From Aspidiotus rigidus (taxonomy: Eukaryota > Arthropoda > Insecta > Hemiptera > Diaspididae): DNA of 64,000 nt. Position numbers and translations under genes: made by a program. Each line of letters begins with the position of its first letter. The stretch's first letter is position 1. The stretch spans positions 1,426,001 through 1,490,000 of the forward strand of contig JAVHKY010000015.1 in the NCBI GenBank assembly GCA_035079385.1, given 5' to 3'. A model generated the notes under the pieces. That model saw only the letters and a program-made list of their open reading frames with translations, made no database searches and was not told the DNA's origin. Positions 1 through 11,525 of the stretch are shown here, piece after piece.

Positions 1-1110
1 GAGCTTTTCTTCGATATGTCCGACCGTAAACTTGAGAACCGGATCAATTCTATCTTTTAAGACGTGTACATTTTTATGAAGTCATCAACCCGTGACGTCC
101 TCAAAGTCAACCTTGAAGACGTCATGATCACTCCGTCATCTTGATGACTCAATTACCCTTAATCACAAGATATTCACACTTTTATGATGTCATCACCTCT
201 AACCTTGAAACACTTGCTCTTTTATGACTTCATCAATCCGTGACATCATTGCTATCACCTTCAATGACTTCACAACCCTTAACAGTAAGGTATTTACACG
301 TTTGTGACGTCATTACCTCTAATCTTAGAACGTTTGAATTTTTTTGACATCATCATTTTGTGACATTATCCCTTCATACCTTAGGACATCCTATACACTT
401 TGTGACGTCATAATACTTGACTTTGAGACATTCACACTTTTATAACGTCATCACCTCATAGCTGAAGACATCCTATACACTTTTGTGACGCCATTAAACC
501 ACAATTTCTTCAAAACCATAACCAGTGACATCATTGCAATCAGCCTCAATGACGTAATAATCTTTCACTTTGAGACATTCACACTTTTTTAACGTCATCA
601 ACCCATAATGTCCTGAACCCTAGAATTCATGACGTCATCTGCAACCTATGACATTATTGCAATCACGCTCAATGATGTATAATCCTTAACTTTTGAACAC
701 TCACACTTTTGTGACGTCATCAACCAGTGGACATCATATTCTCATACCTGAAAACATCCTATACTTTTTGGTGACGTCATTAACCTGTAATGTCTCCAAT
801 TCAAAACCTTATGACGTCATGAACCTGTGACATCATTATTTCATACTTTATAGCATCCCAACCATTTTTGTGACGTTATCAACCTAAGACATAATTTCAA
901 GTGCCCTCAATAACGTCATCATCCTCAACTTTGAGATATTTACACTTTTGTAATATGACCAACCAGTGACATCACCACCTTCAACTTGAGTGCCGTCATC
1001 AACCCGTGACATCATCACCTCATACCTCAAGACATCCTACATGTATACGTTCGTAAAGTCATCAACTCGTAGTAACCTCAACCCGTAACTTTATTACGTG
1101 ATCAACCTCC
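1..1110. repeat. Degenerate CRE-like minisatellite (TGACGTCA units)
   Basis: The stretch is filled with variants of a unit containing TGACGTCATCA(A)CC, alternating with 'gacatcatnncctcatacc' and 'gacatcctatacac'. TGACGTCAT or a one-base variant appears about fifteen times (for example near 305, 399, 617, 697, 760 and 806). Spacing is irregular, mostly 50-90 bp, so this is an old diverged tandem array rather than a recent satellite. TGACGTCA is the palindromic CRE/ATF binding site, but nothing here shows regulatory use. No open frame of note. Confidence 0.75.
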
Positions 1111-3378
1111 TTAAGACATATCGCATTAGTCTTAAGTAAATAATTAGTTACAGACCAGGAAAACCTCCATGCAAAAAGTATTTCTTAGCCCCATACAGGG
1201 CAATACATTATTTTATCCTAGTTGAGGCTAATATGCAATCAACACCTCTAATATCTAGCTACCCGCCTTGACCGACATGTCTTAGTTCAATCCTCTTCAA
1301 CAGTATTACAGAATCAGTTTAGTGTGATGCTGAACAGTTACTTCAAGCTGTGCTTTTAACCTAGTTCAACTCCTTTTATATTCTGTAGGTATACTAATGA
1401 AATGTGGGACAGTCTAATTTAACGATCTGAGCCTAGTTTCGCTTCGCTTCCTCCAGAAAATATATATTAGCTTAATTTAATACCCTTCGATACCGATATA
1501 CTACATATGTGAGGCAGTCTTGTTTGGTTCTTCCTCCAATAATATCTACTCTACTGATGTATATTGGGCTAAACGTTATATTTTTTGTAAAACTTGGTGA
1601 CGTCATGTCCTGTCCTTCTCTTCGTACGCACATAGTTAGCTTCAACATTTTTTGAAGTCCACCCCCTCATTTACGCTCGAGGCTAAGATTCTTTTACTTC
1701 CCTCTCCTTGTGTGTATGAAGTAGAAGTCAAATCTCTCCTAAGCTTCTTACCCTCTTCATTATGGAGAAGCTTGCAATTCGTTATTTTTTCTACTCTTCT
1801 TCCTCGACTCTACTTCAGGTTCGGACGAACGTTAAGATTTTTTTGAGAATGTATTTCCTATAAAAGGGATAGTAGATTTCCTACTAATACGAGTAAGATT
1901 TCCCTTGGCATAAATATTTTGAAGTCGAAGAATTTTCTCATCAGTTTTTTGAATACTTACCACGTTTCTCTGAGAGAATTTGATAGCAGTACCCGTTCTG
2001 CAACATCCTCCTCGCTCCTTCCTAGCAATACTATGCTTCTGTACCTATATCAAGCTGATTTTGAAATTTAGGAACCTGCCTAGGCCTAGCCTCTTCTCGT
2101 GAAATGGAAATTTTTATAATGATCCACGAATTAGCTGTGGCATAGCTTAATTCGATTTGAAGGCTTAGCAGATGAAAAAATCATTCGTAATCGTTATTGC
2201 AACGTGTATTCTCAATTGTTAGGACAATATTGAACAAATTTTGTCTCAGTAATTTCCGAAGTCATTCTCATTTACACGAGAAAGTTGAACTACATTACCC
2301 TAAGAATTTTTCCTCATGCTTCTTTGGTCCTCTTAGTATACAAAAATCAATGTAGAGAATGAAGCTTGAAATTATCATCGCTTAATGACCGAGATAAGAT
2401 GTTTTAGCAAGGTGCTAGGCATTGTCGATTACGAATGTAAAGGTCACGGATTATTAGGTATTATGTAAACGAGTGGAAATTGGGTGAAAGTTTGACCGAT
2501 TATTCGATTAGAAATTACGAAGCAAATGAGAATTCACGCGAAATAAGAAGGGAAAGGAGGAGTTGCCGATTCAGTAATTATGTGCCCAGAAACGACAAAA
2601 TCAATTGTATCACGTGAGTTGATAGAATTTTTCATTCCTTATTAGAAAACTTGATCAAATTTTGTAGAAAATTGATACGATTTTTCTCAGCTAGATTCCG
2701 AAGATTGTTCATATTAAGTGGGTCTTGAAAAATTTTTGGATAGGTAGGTCCCCAAAGAATACCGGAAAGTCGCAGAATTTTATTTTCCGCCATTCTGGTC
2801 AAGTGATTCCCAAAATGTCACTTCATATATCACCAACTTGAGTAGGTATCCAAGACGAAACAAAATAATTAATTGCTTAGTATACTTGCTGTAAGGTAGT
2901 TCTGACGAATAAAATGTAACCAAATATTCCTCACCTTAGCTCAGACAAAAATAATCGTAGCTACAGAGAGTGAAGAAATACGTGTTTCTAAAGCACAGAA
3001 TCAACCTTGTAGCTTACATTTGAATCATCGTGTACAGATTGTAAAGAAATAAAAATTCGCGATCCAGACAAGAAAGTACTTTTATAATATTCGCGTAAGT
3101 CTGAAATGGGATTCTCGTGCCATTTATCAAAATATTTTCTTAAACTTCTTGTACTTATGTTGTGTGTTCAGGTTGTCGGAACATCTTTGAGAATAGAAGT
3201 TGGAGCAGTTGACTATTCCTGCGAAATTTCTCGAGGTTGATCATATTTGGTCGAGCAAAATTCAATTGCGCTGCACTGTATCGTAAGTTAAGTCTTATGC
3301 TTGCATCGTATGCTATGTAAGTAGAATTTTCTGTAATAAAGCTACATCTTATAAATTTTATTTATAATTATGTTACAG
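1111..3378. other. No gene recognised; AT-rich unique sequence
   Basis: Only short open frames with no recognisable protein. A possible 3' splice site (cag) ends at 3378, just before the short leader of the exon at 3426, so a non-coding first exon could lie in this stretch. Otherwise I see nothing. Confidence 0.4.
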
Positions 3379-3425
3379 CTATTAAATACGGATACCTCTT
3401 CATTATTGGAACGGACACCATATCG

Positions 3426-3490
3426 ATGAAAAAAATGAGTTTTTTGGCGGCGATTATTATGGTTCTCATGATCTGTAACATAGAATGCGG
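3426..3490 (+). CDS. Candidate exon 1 of secreted isocitrate dehydrogenase (signal peptide)
   Basis: ATG at 3426 opens a 65-nt frame that ends exactly at a strong donor (GG|GTGAGTACAG). It encodes MKKM-SFLAAIIMVLMIC-NIEC: a short basic start, a hydrophobic core of about 13 residues and a polar end, which is a classical secretory signal peptide and not an arginine-rich mitochondrial presequence. The exon ends in phase 2. The next plus-strand exon with strong sites (20965-20991) must be entered in phase 2, and joining them completes a Gly codon. Linkage over a 17.5-kb intron is inferred from phase, strand and lack of a competing exon. It could instead belong to a different gene. Confidence 0.5.
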
Positions 3491-3879
3491 GTGAGTACAG
3501 ATAACGCACTCTATTGTGGTTAGAATACACCTGGTCAATAGAAGTAAGATTTCCGTCTCGCTCGCAAGAGAGCGGGAGACTTCCTGTTTTTGCCAGACTT
3601 TTACGTTGAACAATTTGACTCACTTCCTTGAATCCTCAAACTTACCTTATTCATTAGTGAATGATTTTTTTTTTCTTTTGGTAAACGTACGGAAAAAGCC
3701 CTTCAGCTTGAACATTTTTCTTGTTGCTGTGCGTCGCAAAATGTCGTACCAAACGAATTCCACTCGGTAGAAAGAAAGAAAAAATGACTCAGCACAGAAG
3801 CTAACATATTTCATTAAAAGAAGGAGTGATTTACTCACGAAGAAAAGTCGGTAGATAGAAAAAATAGCAATAAAAGGCA

Positions 3880-4645
3880 CACGATCAGCCGCTGAGCACT
3901 TTCGGTTAAACAACCATTTTCAAAGACGACAAGAAAGCGACTGAACCCAACACCAACAAAAAAGTGGGGATCCCTATTGGATCTCCTTTCGGTTCCCTAA
4001 TCTCAGTGGTACTTATGTCTAAATTCGAGCTTGATCTATTCTACTCTGGGCAGGTGTTTTTGAGTCACGTCCATCATTGGCACAGGTACGTTCACGATGT
4101 TTTGCGTACGTGGAACGGTCCTCCAGATCTTTTTAAGGAGTTTCTTGCATATTTAAACAGCCTATACTATTCCATAAAATTTACCTTGGAACAATCAATT
4201 TTTCGGACTTGGCCATTTCCATCATTAACAACATCCATGAATTTGGTATTTATAGGGGAAATACCGCGACCGATATTACTATCCACAGGTCGTCATTCTG
4301 TCCTATTGCTCGCAAGATCTCTGTGTTCAACAGTTTAATTCATCGCTGACTCACATCCCTTTGAATCAGTGTGCTTTTCACAAAGAATTGATGACGACAA
4401 AGTACCTTGCCAAGGTGAACATTGATATTGAACTTATGGTTAGAAGGTGGCTCACAAGGAAGTACCTCAATTCCACATCCTCCCTCCCCCGGGATTCCGT
4501 AGGAAACGGTGCATTCGGATCCTGTTTTTTTGAGCAAGTTCTCTTCACAGTTGGGTCTTATTTTCGCCCTTTTGGTTTTCGGCAAGCTTTCTACAATTCT
4601 AATACAGACAAGAGTTTATTCGTTAGGTCACTGATGACATCATCA
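3880..4645 (+). pseudogene. Degenerate Penelope-like reverse transcriptase copy with inverted end piece
   Basis: From 3964 the frame reads VGIPIGSPFGSLIS...MSKFELDLF, then HRYVHDVL where the catalytic box should be YVDD, then frame breaks near 4195 and 4335. Related protein sequence (HKELMTTKYLAKVNIDIELMVRRW...SLPRDS) continues to about 4645. It is the same family as the element at 18515-20532. The stretch 3894-3940 carries the family's terminal motif (GAGC.CTTTCGGTTAA...CAACCATTTTCAA) in the opposite orientation to the RT. An end piece inverted against a 5'-truncated RT is a known PLE insertion pattern. The copy is dead: catalytic Asp is replaced by His and there are several frameshifts. Confidence 0.8.
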
Positions 4646-4749
4646 AGTATGAAAAAAAAGGTAACGATTTTTCGTGATATTATAAGCATATGAGAAAAGT
4701 TTAAGTAAATTTCTCTATTAAACGAATACGTTCCTCTAACTTAGTATAA

Positions 4750-5080
4750 CAGAGGCTCAGACCCAGCGTACACCTGTAAATTCTCTATTTAGCCTGAGGG
4801 TCGACTTTTCGAGATATTTTAACAGGGAACCTGTTCTATGGGGGGCTTCTTAAGAAATTTGCCATGCGCCGTGCATAGTTCGCTGTCCAACAAAAACTTG
4901 GAAAATTTTCGACTCTCGAGCCATGTATGTTTTCCAAGTCCCGAGGTCATCTGCCGCATGCACGCGCACGCAAATTTTGGATCAGGGTAAAGCAAAGACA
5001 TAAAACATCTAAAAAAAAAAACTCGCCTCTTTCTTCGACTACTTAATATAGGCGACCAGGGAACCTGTTTCATGTAGGTA
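4750..5080 (+). repeat. Dispersed repeat family A, copy 1
   Basis: Contains the family's modules: 'cagggaacctgtt' followed by 'atgggg', then 'acttggaaaattttcgact', then 'cacgcgcacgcaaatttt' and 'aaagacataaaacat' before an A-run. The same modules in the same order recur at 15757-16410, 30150-30440 and 39735-40700, and in part at 33540-35130 and (inverted) 59425-59545. A second 'cagggaacctgtt' follows at 5060. No coding capacity; a non-autonomous element of unknown class. Confidence 0.65.
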
Positions 5081-5649
5081 TGTATGTATGGATTTTAACT
5101 TACCATGATGTATTAAATTTTTTCAAGTCCTGTAACAGTCGTACGTACAAATCGGAGTTCGAAATTTTTTTAAGTTCTGCAATCGTAGAGATCGAAATCG
5201 AAATATTTATATGGTTTTAAAATAGGTCAGCTGAAGTTCCTGCAGGAGATCAAAACCAAGTGTTCCTCTACGGCCCGAACCTTCTTAAGTCCTTTTCGGG
5301 GAAGAAGAACAGAGGGATCCTAATTGTCTTCTTCCTGGAAGCTCCATATCAATTGCTATTGGATTAAAAAGAGATTATTTTCGTTGTCTCACTTCGGATT
5401 TGAGAATTTGCCCGTTCAATACACCCTCGAAGTGTCCTTCTATGGCTCACCAGCCCAATCTGTGATCCAACTGACCTCCCGGGTGACTGGTGTTTTAGCT
5501 TTGGATCAGGCCCAGCAGATTTTGCCGCACAAAGTGTGTTCCATTAAATTCACGGCGCATCATGGAATTCTTTGAAGTTATTTGGATCACCATTTTAATT
5601 GAAAAAGGGGTTTTCCAATTGTACAAATCTACTTTATTATTTGCTTTTA

Positions 5650-5705
5650 CAAGAGTACTTTTGGGTGTTATCCCATCATCAGTTGTGTCGCAACTGAAGA
5701 ACAAG
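5650..5705 (-). ncRNA. Hammerhead-ribozyme-like motif in PLE1 end
   Basis: On the minus strand the sequence reads CTGATGA (5682-5676, a perfect hammerhead core box), then GGG-loop-CCC as a short stem II, then AAAA where GAAA is expected, so the invariant G is changed. Upstream is a self-complementary CAGTTG...CAACTG. PLEs of many animals are known to carry hammerhead ribozymes in their terminal repeats. As written this copy is probably inactive. The same core box recurs at 30138-30144. Confidence 0.45.
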
Positions 5706-5744
5706 GCCTTAACCATGAGTTTTTAATATAATAACACTGTGATC

Positions 5745-5925
5745 TTATTGGCTATAACAATGTTGTGTTGTGATTGGTTCCCTTCTTAGAAACTTATTCT
5801 TACAATAATATGACATTGTGTTCTTATTGGCTAAAACATACTGCTTAGTGATTGGTTCAATCTATTGTCCTAAATGCTGCGTTTCTATTGGCTACCTGGA
5901 TCCCTGCTGCCTCATTGGTTGGTTC
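5745..5925. promoter_or_regulatory. Array of six ATTGG (inverted CCAAT) boxes in PLE1 end
   Basis: TATTGGCT or (G/C)ATTGGTT occurs six times in about 170 bp (near 5748, 5773, 5827, 5849, 5888 and 5913). In the element's own orientation these are CCAAT boxes, alternating AGCCAATA and AACCAAT. The related 3' fragment at 23860-23935 keeps three of them (AGCCAATAG, AACCAATCA, AGCCAATAG), so the array belongs to the element. CCAAT boxes bind NF-Y; use as an internal or antisense promoter of the PLE is inference. Confidence 0.45.
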
Positions 5926-5938
5926 TGTTCTTCCCTCA

Positions 5939-8072
5939 TCACATCACTAGGCCGAATAATTTTTCGCTGTCAAATGTGATTACATTGTTCAAGAGGCAGG
6001 CTTTCTCCCTCTTGGCTTTTGCAATCTCCATTTGTTCCCAGAGTTTTCTTCTCTTTGTGCGATTCTCTACATGTATGACTTCAAATATTCCCTCTCCGTC
6101 GTGGTTTTCTTCGTTACAGTGTTTCCCAAACAAGGACTTGCCATCTTCTTTCTCCCTCGACATTTTGTACTCCTTTTTCCTGATCTCAAACTTTCTCCCA
6201 GTCTCACCGATGTAGATACCCTCGCACTGTTCACAACTGAGCTTGTACACTCCGCTCAAGCTTTCCTTGTCCTTTTGTTCCATCTGGTCATTTCTGATTC
6301 TCTTCACCATGGGTTGGTTATTCTGGATACCCACATTTACATCGTAGCCACTGAACGATTTTATCACCTTGTTTGTGTACTTTCCTATATATGGTATCGA
6401 TCCGGAGTACTTTCTCACTATGCCATCATGGGTTCCTTTCTTTGTTTCCATTTTCCCAAAGACTCCATCCACCACGCCTCTACGGTAGCCATTGGCTTCT
6501 GCGATCTGCTTTACTATCTCGATCTCTTTCCTCTTCTCTTCGTTGTTCTTGAGGACAGAGATTGCCCGATAGCAGTAGTTCTTGATAGCCGCTGACTTGT
6601 GCCTGGGGTGGTGGTAGGAGTCATTTGGGATGATGGTGTCAGTATGGGTCGGCTTCCTGTAGATTTTTTATTCTATCCTATTGTTCACTATTATGAGTGT
6701 AAGGTCCAAATAGTTGATGGTCTCATTGCCTTTCTCAACTGTGAATTTGATGCTCTCATTCATCGCGTTCATTTCTGAAAGGACTAGATCCACCTGTCTA
6801 TCAGTGCCTGTCCACACAATTAGGATATCATCTACATATCTGGCCCAGTGTTTGATCGAGTTTCTGAACTTGCTGCCTTTCAATATATTGTTTTCCAAGT
6901 CATTCATGAATATCTCCGCCAGTATTGGTGACAGTGGTGATCCCATCGCAAGTCCCCTTTCCTGACTGTAGAACCTGTTATTAAAGCGGCAGTAGTTCTG
7001 GCTCAAGATCTCTTCCACTATGTTGGCGTACTTCAGCCCATCGGGGTTCCCATGGTATCTGTTGTTTTTGAGCAGAGTGAGAAGTTTCTCCTTCGGTATG
7101 GTACCAAACATATTTGCCACATCAAAGGATATCAGCTTGTCATTACTCTTGATTTCCAACTTGTCCAATTGCTCAATCAGCTCTACTTCGTCTGGGTGCA
7201 AACTGGTAGTTTTCTTTCAGGAATGTGGCTACGATCTTCGCTATCTTGTAGCATGGTGATTGAATGCTGTTGACCAGGGGTCTCATCGGACGGTTCGCTT
7301 TGTGAAGTTTTACAAGCCCCTTGAGTTTTGGTGCAACCGGGTTCATCTCAAGCGTCCTTCCATTGCTGGGTACATTGTTCCGTTTCAACACAGCTTTCAG
7401 GTCATCTTCGTATTTCCGTGTTGTGTCCTTTGTTAGCTCATGGTATCCATTCACTGCGATGTACGACTCCACTTTTTGGGTTTAGTCCTCCTTCTCCATT
7501 ACCACTACCGTGTTATCTTTGTCCGCCATTGTCAAAATCAGGTTGTTCTGTCGGATCTTCTTTTGTAAATTTGTGATATTCCTCTGCATTACTTGCGTCC
7601 TGTCATAGGTTCGGCACATATTCTCTTTGATGTCCAACAACACTTTCCCTATTTTGGTCCGGGCTTCTGGTCTCACGTCGTGTTCCATGGTTTGGATTAC
7701 TTGTTCTCAGCTAATGGCCATACTTTCGAGCTTACACTGGTCCAGCCTCTCTGGCTGCGCATATTTAATGCCTTTGTTGTCCAACAGTATTCTTTCTTCT
7801 TCTGTGAAGGTGACGCTTGATAGGTTCTCGGTTCTGGGAGTAAAAGTGTGCTCAACTTTCGCTGTCTCTTTCTTCCGGGTCAGTTGGGCAAGCTTCTTCT
7901 TGATCTGTTTTGTTCGGGCTTCCACTCGTTTTTCCACATAGTCCTCTCCTTTCTTCCCCTCTCCTCCTTTTTCGAACATCATTTCGTTAAATTCTAGGGG
8001 GTGAAGTAACCTCGACAAATGGAAATATCGATCATACAGTAAACCATTCGATATGTACTTTGGTTGTTTGGC
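5939..8072 (-). pseudogene. PLE1 polyprotein: reverse transcriptase plus GIY-YIG endonuclease, four lesions
   Basis: Order from the N-terminus: a basic Lys/Glu-rich region (8072-7707); NNLILTMADKDNTVVV (about 7530-7485); KLKGLVKLHKANRPMRPLV (about 7325-7270), the PLE equivalent of early RT motifs; SFDVANMF (about 7130); GLAMGSPLSPILAEI; the catalytic ARYVDDILIVW (about 6850-6815), intact; then GVYKLSCEQCEGIYIGETGRKFEIR, a GIY-YIG nuclease preceded by the CxxC typical of PLEs. Lesions are few: in-frame stops at 7707 (TGA), 7482 (TAA) and 6668 (TAA), and one frameshift around 7175-7200. Frames before and after the 6668 stop match, so the region 6475-6667 is also coding. Few lesions imply fairly recent activity. 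Confidence 0.85.
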
Positions 8073-9597
8073 TTAGTTCAGGTGATTCGTATCAGGTTGG
8101 GCAGAGCGCGAGTTCGAAGTGAGGAGGTGCCTGCGTTTTCGAGGCTGGGTCCAGCGGCATGGCTACTGGGTTGGCGTGACCGGGACAGAGTTCTGCTAAA
8201 TGTGTGCTTAAGACGCTCCTGTACTTTGTCTTACCGAGTCTCCCACTACCGCTTCCAGAATAAGTAATATATTCTTGTCCTTATCCGGTTAAGTCGGGCA
8301 ATTTCCCAGATAGGATCTAGTACTCGTCCCAATAGGACTCGCTCTACATAAATTCTCTGGCTAGCTTGATCTATTTGCCACAGAGGTTCGTTATCACGAC
8401 CTTGCGCCTGGTTATTGAGTGGAGATACTACTCATAAGACTAGAAATGATTGTCATGTTGTAACGTGGTATTTTTAGCCTCGTACGAGCATTACGAGCTT
8501 CACCATATAGTGAAGATCGCATCGAAGTTTTTTCTCCAACCCTCTACGGGAGATTCACGTGGAGTTGATTTGAACAGGTAGCTGTCCAGACTTCGTTCTC
8601 TTATTTAACTTCATATTCGTCGCCAGCGCAAAATTACAGATCGTTGTTTGTACGGGCTAACACGATCTCTCTTTCTTTTCTTAAAATACTGACGACGAAT
8701 TTCTTCCTGGTTCTATTGTAAAATTAAAAGACCCCGTATTTTAGGCTTGTTGTTTATTGTAACGTACTGATACTATATATTTTTTGTGGCCCATCTCGGA
8801 GTGAACTCGCACTCATTGTATTCCGCAGTGGACAAGGGATGCGACGTCAAAATTTCATGTTAGTTTTTTTTTTCTAAATTGGGGTTGTGTATTTTTTTTT
8901 TTTTCGGACGGGCTTATTTCTTCCTCCGAGATTTTTGAAGACTGGACTGATACGATGTTCCATTTTCTTGGCTTCACCAAATCCTGCTGAGCTAGAGGAC
9001 GCTTACGGGAAAGGGCTCGATGCGATCGACCACGCTTTTGATTTTTAGTCTCTTCACTCCTTTCGGAATCGGAAGTCGCTTTCCGAATATAGGCACTACG
9101 TCCCTATACGTGGCCTGTTCGTCGTTTTGACATCTCGAACACCTTAAGTGTTCGAATGTTCGAATGTATCTTTTGTTTCGTAGCTGTTGATTATCATTTT
9201 TAAAGATAAATTCACGTATTTTATTCAGTATTCTCATAGATTAATTCGATCCATGAATTAAAGTAAAATCCGAATAATTTCTTTGCCGTGGTGTGATGTT
9301 AATTTCTTGTCAAAGTGATTAAGTGCACACAAATCATGTCAGGCTAAACGGTCGTGGGGTCACACAACCGGTGTCGACGCCCACGGCCACGAAATTGTAC
9401 AAAATCCGTCCAACCATCATCATCCGTCTAACACGTCCAATCATCACGTATCGTTACTTTATCTTATTTCATATGCTAATTTTTAATATGTTTAATTAAT
9501 GTTTCCCTATTTTACAATGGCCATTGATAAGGAAGACCGTTCACTGACGAATCAATTCTGAGTTATTTTTTCATTTTTATTATTTCTGGTCCCTCCT
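8073..9597. other. No gene recognised
   Basis: No convincing coding sequence. An open frame on the minus strand at 8992-9237 has a CxxC (LRCSRCQNDE) and ends in PFPVSVL, but I cannot place it. It may be a relic of a mobile element. Confidence 0.3.
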
Positions 9598-10202
9598 TGT
9601 TGGGGTGCACATGAATCAATTAATTGGGTTCCGAAAAGACGACCGTCATAAATATTTTTGTTAATCTACTTTTCCTCATTTGTTAAGAGTAAACGCGTAC
9701 ACACTTTATCCTATTCGTCCTTGTATCCTAACCCGAATTGTGGGCTTGGGTGTTTTTTCCTTAATTCGCCGATCTGGTCTCGAAAGATCCAGTGGTGACC
9801 ACATGGTCGATTCCCCAATAGTCGTCTCTTTATAGCCCTCAGTGGCAGTTTTATGCGGGTATCCGGTTTGCGGTAGAAATCGTAAGTCGCAAATAAGAAG
9901 CGCGGAAATAGAATGCAATCGCGGGCCTTGCACTTGGGATTATTATTTTCATTTTATATTTATTTGTAGTACGAGTTGAGGGAGTCGACACGTGTTTCAA
10001 TTTGGACATTCTCATGTCGAGAGACCGGATCTGGTGAATGTTTGGTTTATAGTTTTTTCTCTATTGCGTTTGAGTATTCATTTCGATACTTTACCCGGGG
10101 TTGATAATTTGCCCGGGCTGTTTATAGGTTTTCATGGTTCCTTCACATACTTAGTTTTTATTCTTATCGGAATCCAGTAACGACGTTCAGTGCACCCCAG
10201 CA
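9598..10202. mobile_element. Possible solo LTR (605 bp, TG...CA ends)
   Basis: Starts TGTTGGGGTGCAC and ends GTGCACCCCAGCA: imperfect 13-bp inverted ends (one mismatch) with the TG/CA termini typical of LTRs. The size suits an LTR. Against it: the flanking 5 bp (ctcct and ggttg) do not match, I see no primer-binding site after it or polypurine tract before it, and no second copy exists in the window. Confidence 0.35.
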
Positions 10203-11525
10203 GGTTGAGTTGTTAGAAGAAAATTATCGATTCCCTGCAATGCTCATGTTTGTGAAGGGTCTTCACAGTGTAGGTTAGACTATTTAATTGATACGATTTA
10301 TGCTACCTATCTTAATTCGTTATTATTTTGTGCCCCATAATATTTCCAAAATTTATTACTTTCAATACATTATTTTGGTCCCCTCACGAGGCGTATTCAT
10401 TTAAATTTCATTACTATTGGTCGCGTTAATCGCAGTCAGAAATTTACTTTTACGGGAAGACCTGGCCCCTACCAAGGTCTCGACTCGGGATCTATATAAG
10501 TTCTCTGGGCTTATCCCGAGTTTAAACCAGTTTGTGACCTCAAAATGGTTTTAGTTTTGGTCCAATATTAATTAAAATTATCGGTAAGATTCTACGTACA
10601 CGTAGACTTATTTTTAGTTCGTAAGATCTTGGTTTTTCTTGTCCTACCAAGCATATAGATAAAATTCGTTTCCCCATTTAGATGCAAAATTAAAGGATAA
10701 GATGGCATCCCTGATTTTTTATTAGAAATTTTTACTGTTTCCCGAACTCCATTTTGAGGCGGCGAGGATTCCAGCTTAGAAACCTGGGCTCCCTCGTGAC
10801 AGCATCGTCACAATCTGTCCCCCAATGAGGTTTGATTTTTGAGTAAGGATGAAAGACCATAAAGGAAGGGTCTGTAGTTCCTTCAGATCAGAGGTGCAAA
10901 ACAACGTTTACATAACAATTTCATTAAATTACTGTGAGTCGTGGTTCTATCGTTCATTTAGACTGTGACAGAAGATACCAATTTTTGAATTGATGAACAT
11001 TTACAGAAGAGGAATTGAAATTACAATTTTGAAACTAATCTCTGGTCAATTTCTTACTGTATAGAAATGGCAAAGTATGAATAGAATTTTCTGAAAATTT
11101 CAGTCAAAATTCAATAATTTAAATTTTTCAATCGAACAAGGAAGTCAGATTATCATATTTTTTTCTACTTCCACGATTTGATCAGTATGTTGTATTTGTG
11201 TAGTTGCGAAGAAATCTGTTTTTGTACGCATCATCGCAATAATAATTTACGACAGTATTTTCTGCTTCTATATTTTTCAAAATGGGAACGATAGAGAGTT
11301 ACACATTCTACTTTATCAACTTAAAAATTCATTGAAACGAAAAAAACGTAAAGAATATACAATGTTGTAGTAAATTATAAAATAAAGTACGGTAATTTCA
11401 TCATCCGTGGATCTTAATTCTAAAAAAAGGAGATGCTTTTTCTTATGACGTAGTAAAATAAAAAGTTGATAATGTTTTTTAATTTCCACGGCAGGCTCGG
11501 AAAAAAAAGAGGAAAAACTTTTTTT
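10203..11525. other. No gene recognised
   Basis: AT-rich, with a lone TATA-like site (ctatataag, 10492-10500) but no open frame behind it. The last part (11400-11525) would be the 3' untranslated side of the minus-strand gene ending at 11526; ATTAAA on the minus strand near 11480 could serve as its poly(A) signal. Confidence 0.3.

Larger units (their letters stand above)
5576..8072 (-). mobile_element. Penelope-like retroelement PLE1, nearly full length
   Basis: In minus orientation the element runs from an N-terminal region (8072) through reverse transcriptase and a GIY-YIG endonuclease (stop at 5939) to a non-coding end with CCAAT boxes (5745-5925) and a hammerhead-like motif (5650-5705). 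Matching 3' pieces lie at 23705-23960 and 30105-30150, which confirms that this is a repeat family with this end. The 5' limit near 8072 is where the open frame begins; a target duplication was not found. It sits in the putative 17.5-kb first intron of the isocitrate dehydrogenase gene, in opposite orientation. Confidence 0.85.

Noticed and set aside
5324..5575. 83-codon plus-strand frame near the PLE1 end
   Set aside because: No family resemblance, and it abuts a repeat end; nothing supports coding.
6032..6595. 187-codon plus-strand frame
   Set aside because: Antisense shadow of the PLE1 GIY-YIG region.
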